Made by a program: the position numbers and the translations under genes. Shown here one piece after another: positions 45,588 through 49,302 of a DNA stretch of 49,302 nt. Below the pieces are notes generated by a model. The model saw nothing but the letters and a program-made list of their open reading frames with translations. It was not told where the DNA came from and made no database searches. The DNA comes from Sulfurospirillum sp. (GTDB lineage Bacteria; Campylobacterota; Campylobacteria; Campylobacterales; Sulfurospirillaceae): NCBI GenBank assembly GCA_016744795.1, contig JADGDR010000013.1:1-49302 (forward strand). Direction: 5' to 3'. Each line of letters opens with the position of its first letter. The first letter of the stretch is position 1.

Positions 45588-46991
45588 TTATACCTGCATT
45601 GGGATAAAAAGCTGATAAGAGTTCGAAAGTTTAAAGTATAATTTTTCCATATCTGTTGAAAAAATTGAAAACATATTTGACTCCATTATCTTATTATTAA
45701 AGGGAACAAATTGTAAAACATCATCTCTATTTCTTAATTTCAATAGAGGGTTGCTTTTAGAATTTATGATTTCAACTTTTTGATTAAATAGTTTTGAAAG
45801 ATTGTCGAAATGTTCCGCTAAAGAGTTCTTATGCATTGAATTATCTGGATTAAAACTATAAAGTTTTATATCTAAATCCAATTGTGCAGATATATCAAAT
45901 ATCACTGCTGATTCTTTTTCTATATCTTCAGAATTACTACTGAGTACAACACCCTCTTTAAGACTTGAAAAGCCCCAAGCACCTATTTTGAAAACTGGTA
46001 ATTTTGATTCATATAAATAATCTATATTGTTCATAAAAAATCTATTTGATACTACTATAAGTCCTATGTCTTTTTCACTCAAATCAGTTTTCATAACACT
46101 ACTAGCATCTCTATTATAATAGTCTATTTCTATACTTATGTGCTTATTATTATAACTTTTTAGCTTTTCAAAGGTATTTGAATATGTTGGATTGATTATC
46201 TTTACATGTAACTTGTTACTGCTAATTTTTGAATGAAGTAGAAGTGCATCATTAACTAGTCTATCTATCTCTTTTGAACTCATATATAACATATCTACTA
46301 AACAATAAATACTACTACCAAAAGGAGCAGGAAACTGTCCAAGTTCTCTTTTTATACTTTTGTAAACACTTTGTAAAACATTTGGGTCACCAACCACAAG
46401 AAGTACGTCATTTGGCTGTATCATTAGAGTTGGGCGAGAAAGTATAAGCGAATTAGCTCTAAAAATTCCAGAAATTCTCCACTTTTTTTGAGCTATACTA
46501 GCAATATGCCGATAAACATAAGAACTTCCAATTGGAACTCTTATCTCCATAATCTCACCAGCTCCTAAACCAACATTTTGAGCAATAACAGGCATATCTG
46601 GCAAAAAATCCACAAAACGAGAACTAAGAACATCACGAGATCCAAGAATCTCTAATCTATTATCTTCTATATTTAGTTCCCATCTATCTAGTAAAACTAT
46701 CTGCACTTCTTTATTAAGCGTACGTATGTTATTATAGGCACCCATAGCATCAATCTTTTTAGAGACTATTATCATAATTTGATAATAGTCACGAAGTACA
46801 AAAGGAGAGAGCTTTTCAAAACTTGTTGGATCAAATTTGTAAAAAAGAAAATTTTCAAGTTTTTTAGTAGGTACGGTTTTGTCTCTATATGCGACAACAT
46901 CATATGAATTATCAGTACTTGTACTATTCATAACTCTTTCTAAAAAATGTTTTGCTAAAATACCATCAGCAATTATAAGAATTTTTTTCAT
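45588..46991 (-). CDS. TrkA-N/TrkA-C domain protein (COG3400-like, HP0282-type)
   Basis: The 467-aa protein starts with a degenerate Rossmann/RCK-N domain (MKKILIIADGILAKHFLERV). A TrkA-C-like domain at about 145-220 includes GAGEIMEIRVPIGSSYVYRHI and IQPNDVLLVVGD. The C-terminal half (about 240-467) is specific to this family and has no motif I recognise. It lacks membrane helices. Proteins of this kind head the aroB-mscS cluster in H. pylori and may regulate an ion channel or transporter; adjacency to mscS makes that attractive but unproven. It is first in the seven-gene operon. Confidence 0.8.
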   Translation of the reverse strand: MKKILIIADGILAKHFLERVMNSTSTDNSYDVVAYRDKTVPTKKLENFLFYKFDPTSFEKLSPFVLRDYYQIMIIVSKKIDAMGAYNNIRTLNKEVQIVLLDRWELNIEDNRLEILGSRDVLSSRFVDFLPDMPVIAQNVGLGAGEIMEIRVPIGSSYVYRHIASIAQKKWRISGIFRANSLILSRPTLMIQPNDVLLVVGDPNVLQSVYKSIKRELGQFPAPFGSSIYCLVDMLYMSSKEIDRLVNDALLLHSKISSNKLHVKIINPTYSNTFEKLKSYNNKHISIEIDYYNRDASSVMKTDLSEKDIGLIVVSNRFFMNNIDYLYESKLPVFKIGAWGFSSLKEGVVLSSNSEDIEKESAVIFDISAQLDLDIKLYSFNPDNSMHKNSLAEHFDNLSKLFNQKVEIINSKSNPLLKLRNRDDVLQFVPFNNKIMESNMFSIFSTDMEKLYFKLSNSYQLFIPMQV

Positions 46992-47017
46992 TAGTTCTCC
47001 ATAGATTATTAAAGGAT

Positions 47018-47023
47018 ATTATA
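47018..47023 (-). promoter_or_regulatory. -10 box of the TrkA-like/aroB/mscS/mtaB/ftsH-like/bioV/mog operon
   Basis: On minus the sequence reads TTTGGTATAAT, an extended -10 (TG-N-TATAAT), 26 bases upstream of the first ATG in the 37-base gap to the divergent OmpA-like gene. Confidence 0.5.
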
Positions 47024-47028
47024 CCAAA

Positions 47029-48159
47029 ATGGCAAATCAAACAAAATTTATACTAAGATCAGCGACTATGCTTATAGTTTTTACTTTACATGTAGCTGCT
47101 TTTGATACTTTTATTCAAAGTGCTTACAAACAAGACTATGAATTAACTCAACTAAAAAAACAATATAAATCTTTAGAAAAACAAAAAACTAAACTAGGAA
47201 ACACCATCACAAATGGGCATAATCAAAAAATAGATTTACATGTAAGTATCTTAGAAAAACAAAAAACTATTGCATTAAATGTAATTATGAAGTACTTTAT
47301 TGTTCTTGCAAACAAAGAAATATCTCTCTTATATAATGAAGATAATCAAATTCAAAACAAAAACTATAATCAAGCACTCAATAATTTTAAAGACTATACT
47401 GGATTAGATTTTAAAAAAGATGCTATAGAAAAAGTTATAGATAGTGTTAATATACCAAAAAATTATAACGATGCTTATCAAATTTTTACACAACAAGATA
47501 TGGATGAAAAACTCTCTATTAGTAAAATTCTTAAAATTAACGATTCACAAAAAGCCTTTATATCTCTAAGAAGCTACTATAATCAATATATAAATATGAT
47601 AAATAATTTAAAAACTAAAATAGATAAAATCAATAATACAAAACAAAAATTAGATAAAGAAAAACTCACTTTAGAAAAAATAGAATATATAAAAGAACAT
47701 TATAAAATTTTATTTCAAAAATGCAAAATACTATTTGTAATAGGAACACTCCAAACAAAACTTTCAACACCAATTGCCATAAAAAAAACTATTAAAAAAC
47801 AAGCAAAAATCAAAGACATAAAATTAAGACGTATTCATTTTATGGGTAACTCTAGTGAAATTACTAGCTACTCCATAAATATAGTCAAACAAAATGCAAA
47901 AAAACTTTTAAAACTAAAAAATTTTATTTTAGAACTTCACGGATACTCTGATAACTTTGGGGATAAAAAAGATAATTATCGTTTATCAAAAGAGAGAGTT
48001 GAAAAAACAAAAAAGGCCTTAGTTAAATTTGGTCTCAAGGCAAAGAATATAAAAATATTTTATTATGGCGATGAAAAACCAATAAAAACCAATAAAACAG
48101 AACATGGACGTCTTTTGAATAGACGTGTAGAATTTAAGATATTTAAGGATAAAAAATAA
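47029..48159 (+). CDS. OmpA-family protein with coiled-coil periplasmic region
   Basis: A 376-aa, very lysine-rich protein. A signal-like segment is [15 protein letters not shown] (residues 14-28). Met1 gives a long n-region, and Met14 is an alternative start. Coiled-coil helices cover about 33-75 and 185-240. The C-terminal OmpA/MotB domain (about 270-375) has [36 protein letters not shown] and ends [13 protein letters not shown], the peptidoglycan-binding signature. It probably tethers the envelope to the cell wall. It overlaps tgt by one base (TAATG). Two TACATGTA copies are present, one in the signal core. Confidence 0.83.
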   Translation: MANQTKFILRSATMLIVFTLHVAAFDTFIQSAYKQDYELTQLKKQYKSLEKQKTKLGNTITNGHNQKIDLHVSILEKQKTIALNVIMKYFIVLANKEISLLYNEDNQIQNKNYNQALNNFKDYTGLDFKKDAIEKVIDSVNIPKNYNDAYQIFTQQDMDEKLSISKILKINDSQKAFISLRSYYNQYINMINNLKTKIDKINNTKQKLDKEKLTLEKIEYIKEHYKILFQKCKILFVIGTLQTKLSTPIAIKKTIKKQAKIKDIKLRRIHFMGNSSEITSYSINIVKQNAKKLLKLKNFILELHGYSDNFGDKKDNYRLSKERVEKTKKALVKFGLKAKNIKIFYYGDEKPIKTNKTEHGRLLNRRVEFKIFKDKK

Positions 48160-49286
48160 TGGATTTTAATATAAACCATACAGATGGTAAAGCAAGGGCT
48201 TGTACTATAAAAACTGCACATAGCACAATAGAAACCCCAGTCTTTATGCCTGTTGGTACAGTAGGAAGTGTCAAAAGTTTAGATTCAAAAGATATGTATG
48301 AAGAGTTAGGTGCAAAAATAATTTTAGGCAATACTTACCACCTATACCTAAGACCAAATGACGAAGTAATAAAACATTTTGGTGGACTCCATGGTTTTAC
48401 AAAGTTTCCAAATAGTTTTTTAACTGATAGTGGCGGCTTTCAAGCTTTTAGTCTTAGCGATATAAGTAAAGCAGACGAAAATGGAATCATGTTCAGAAGT
48501 CATATAGATGGAAGCAAACACTACTTTACCCCTGAAAAAGTACTTGATATACAGTACAATTTAAACTCAGATATTATGATGATTTTAGATGATTTAGTTG
48601 CACTTCCAGCAACAAAAGAACGTATTGCTCTTTCCATTCAAAGAACAACAGACTGGGCAAAAAAAGCCATAGAATACCACATGAGCCAAAAAGCAAAAGG
48701 TATTGGCGTAAATCAAAATCTATTTGCTATCATCCAAGGTGGAACAGATAAAGAATTTAGAGAAAAATCTGCAAAAGAATTATGTGCTCTAAAGGACTAT
48801 GATGGTTATGCAATAGGTGGTCTTAGTGTTGGTGAAATAAACCAAGATATGTATGATACAGTAGAATGGACAACTCAGTTTATGCCTGAAAATAAACCTC
48901 GTTATCTCATGGGAGTTGGTACACCTGAAGATTTAGTGGAAAATGTTGAACGTGGTGTAGATATGTTTGACTGTGTTATGCCAACAAGAAATGCTAGAAA
49001 CGGAACTCTTTTTACCTCTTTTGGCAAAATAAACATAAAAGCATCAAAATTTAAGCTCGATAAAAATCCAATCGATCCTGAGTGTGATTGCCATACATGT
49101 AAGAACTATAGTCGTGGTTACATGTCTCACCTATTTCGTGCCCGTGAACTTACCTACTTTAGACTTGCTAGCCTACACAATCTTCATTACTATTTAAATC
49201 TTATGAAACAGATGAGAAAAGCTATATTAAATAATGAGTTTAGTGACTTTAAAAATGAGTTTTATACAAAGAGAAATAAAAAATGA
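48159..49286 (+). CDS. tgt: Queuine/preQ1 tRNA-guanine transglycosylase
   Basis: A 375-aa enzyme that swaps guanine 34 of GUN-anticodon tRNAs for preQ1. The general acid/base is Asp90 in [10 protein letters not shown], and the nucleophile is Asp271 in [15 protein letters not shown]. The zinc site is Cys309, Cys311, Cys314 (CDCHTC) and His340, with the same spacing as the Zymomonas enzyme. Length is normal. The Cys314 codon lies in a TACATGTA palindrome. It ends 16 bases before the window edge; nothing further can be called there. Confidence 0.98.
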   Translation: MDFNINHTDGKARACTIKTAHSTIETPVFMPVGTVGSVKSLDSKDMYEELGAKIILGNTYHLYLRPNDEVIKHFGGLHGFTKFPNSFLTDSGGFQAFSLSDISKADENGIMFRSHIDGSKHYFTPEKVLDIQYNLNSDIMMILDDLVALPATKERIALSIQRTTDWAKKAIEYHMSQKAKGIGVNQNLFAIIQGGTDKEFREKSAKELCALKDYDGYAIGGLSVGEINQDMYDTVEWTTQFMPENKPRYLMGVGTPEDLVENVERGVDMFDCVMPTRNARNGTLFTSFGKINIKASKFKLDKNPIDPECDCHTCKNYSRGYMSHLFRARELTYFRLASLHNLHYYLNLMKQMRKAILNNEFSDFKNEFYTKRNKK

Positions 49287-49302
49287 TATAATGGTGACAT
49301 AT

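Noticed and set aside
49287-49302. Start of a further gene after tgt (ATG at 49291)
   Set aside because: Only four codons remain before the window edge and no Shine-Dalgarno is present; the TATAATG may be a promoter.

Overview
The window is AT-rich (roughly 70% by eye) chromosomal DNA. Gene content and order point to Campylobacterota (Epsilonproteobacteria), most likely a Sulfurimonas-like free-living member. Two blocks match gene orders known in the phylum. One runs clpB / ctpA-purC-purS-purQ-SH3 protein-plsC-crcB / htpG / rhodanese and parallels the C. jejuni Cj0509-Cj0519 region. The other runs tgt / TrkA-like protein-aroB-mscS-mtaB-FtsH-like ATPase and parallels H. pylori HP0281-HP0286. 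Homology and synteny come from recall and reading; no search was run.

Layout. 1-99 is the tail of an unidentified membrane protein. 197-2773 (-) is clpB. 2947-8042 (+) is a tight operon: ctpA, purCSQ, an SH3-domain envelope protein, plsC and crcB. 8020-8433 (-) is an arsenate-reductase-like protein that has lost its nucleophilic cysteine. 8642-10531 (+) is htpG. A periplasmic rhodanese (-) and a UvrD/Rep helicase (-) follow. 13149-29978 is an MSHA-type (type IVa) pilus locus. Two pilin genes on + converge on a long minus-strand operon running from a giant MshQ-like surface protein, through minor pilins, PilM/N-, PilO- and PilP-like proteins, secretin, MshM ATPase, MshN, an unknown 178-aa protein and the MshE ATPase, to the MshG platform and a previously unlisted 31-aa membrane peptide. 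Past the operon start (30146-33339) lies an accessory, partly decayed stretch: remnants of a second msh-like segment, a TIGR01777-type epimerase, broken coding fragments, and an exported ankyrin-repeat protein preceded by a translationally coupled 25-codon ORF. 33340-39021 (+) is valS-metN-metI-metQ-dedA. 39046-46991 (-) is a seven-gene operon: TrkA-like, aroB, mscS, mtaB, FtsH-like pseudo-protease, bioV-like esterase, mog. 47029-49286 (+) holds an OmpA-like coiled-coil protein and tgt.

The signal that no ordinary feature explains is a palindrome, TTACATGTAA (extended form CTTTACATGTAAAG). Its core TACATGTA occurs 30 times in the window, where base composition predicts about two. It lies both between genes and inside them. 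Within genes it is read in two frames, as Leu-His-Val or as Thr-Cys, including inside signal-peptide cores, so it is a DNA-level element and not a protein motif. Two copies form the arms of a perfect hairpin between the convergent htpG and rhodanese genes. It behaves like a highly iterated palindrome (cf. cyanobacterial HIP1) or an uptake-type sequence.

The heat-shock genes clpB and htpG share an upstream element, CTTGAYA-N7-RCTAAAG, with the geometry of the HspR/HAIR operator. In clpB it overlaps a perfect TTGACA-N17-TATAAT promoter. No tRNA, rRNA, CRISPR array or intact insertion sequence was seen.
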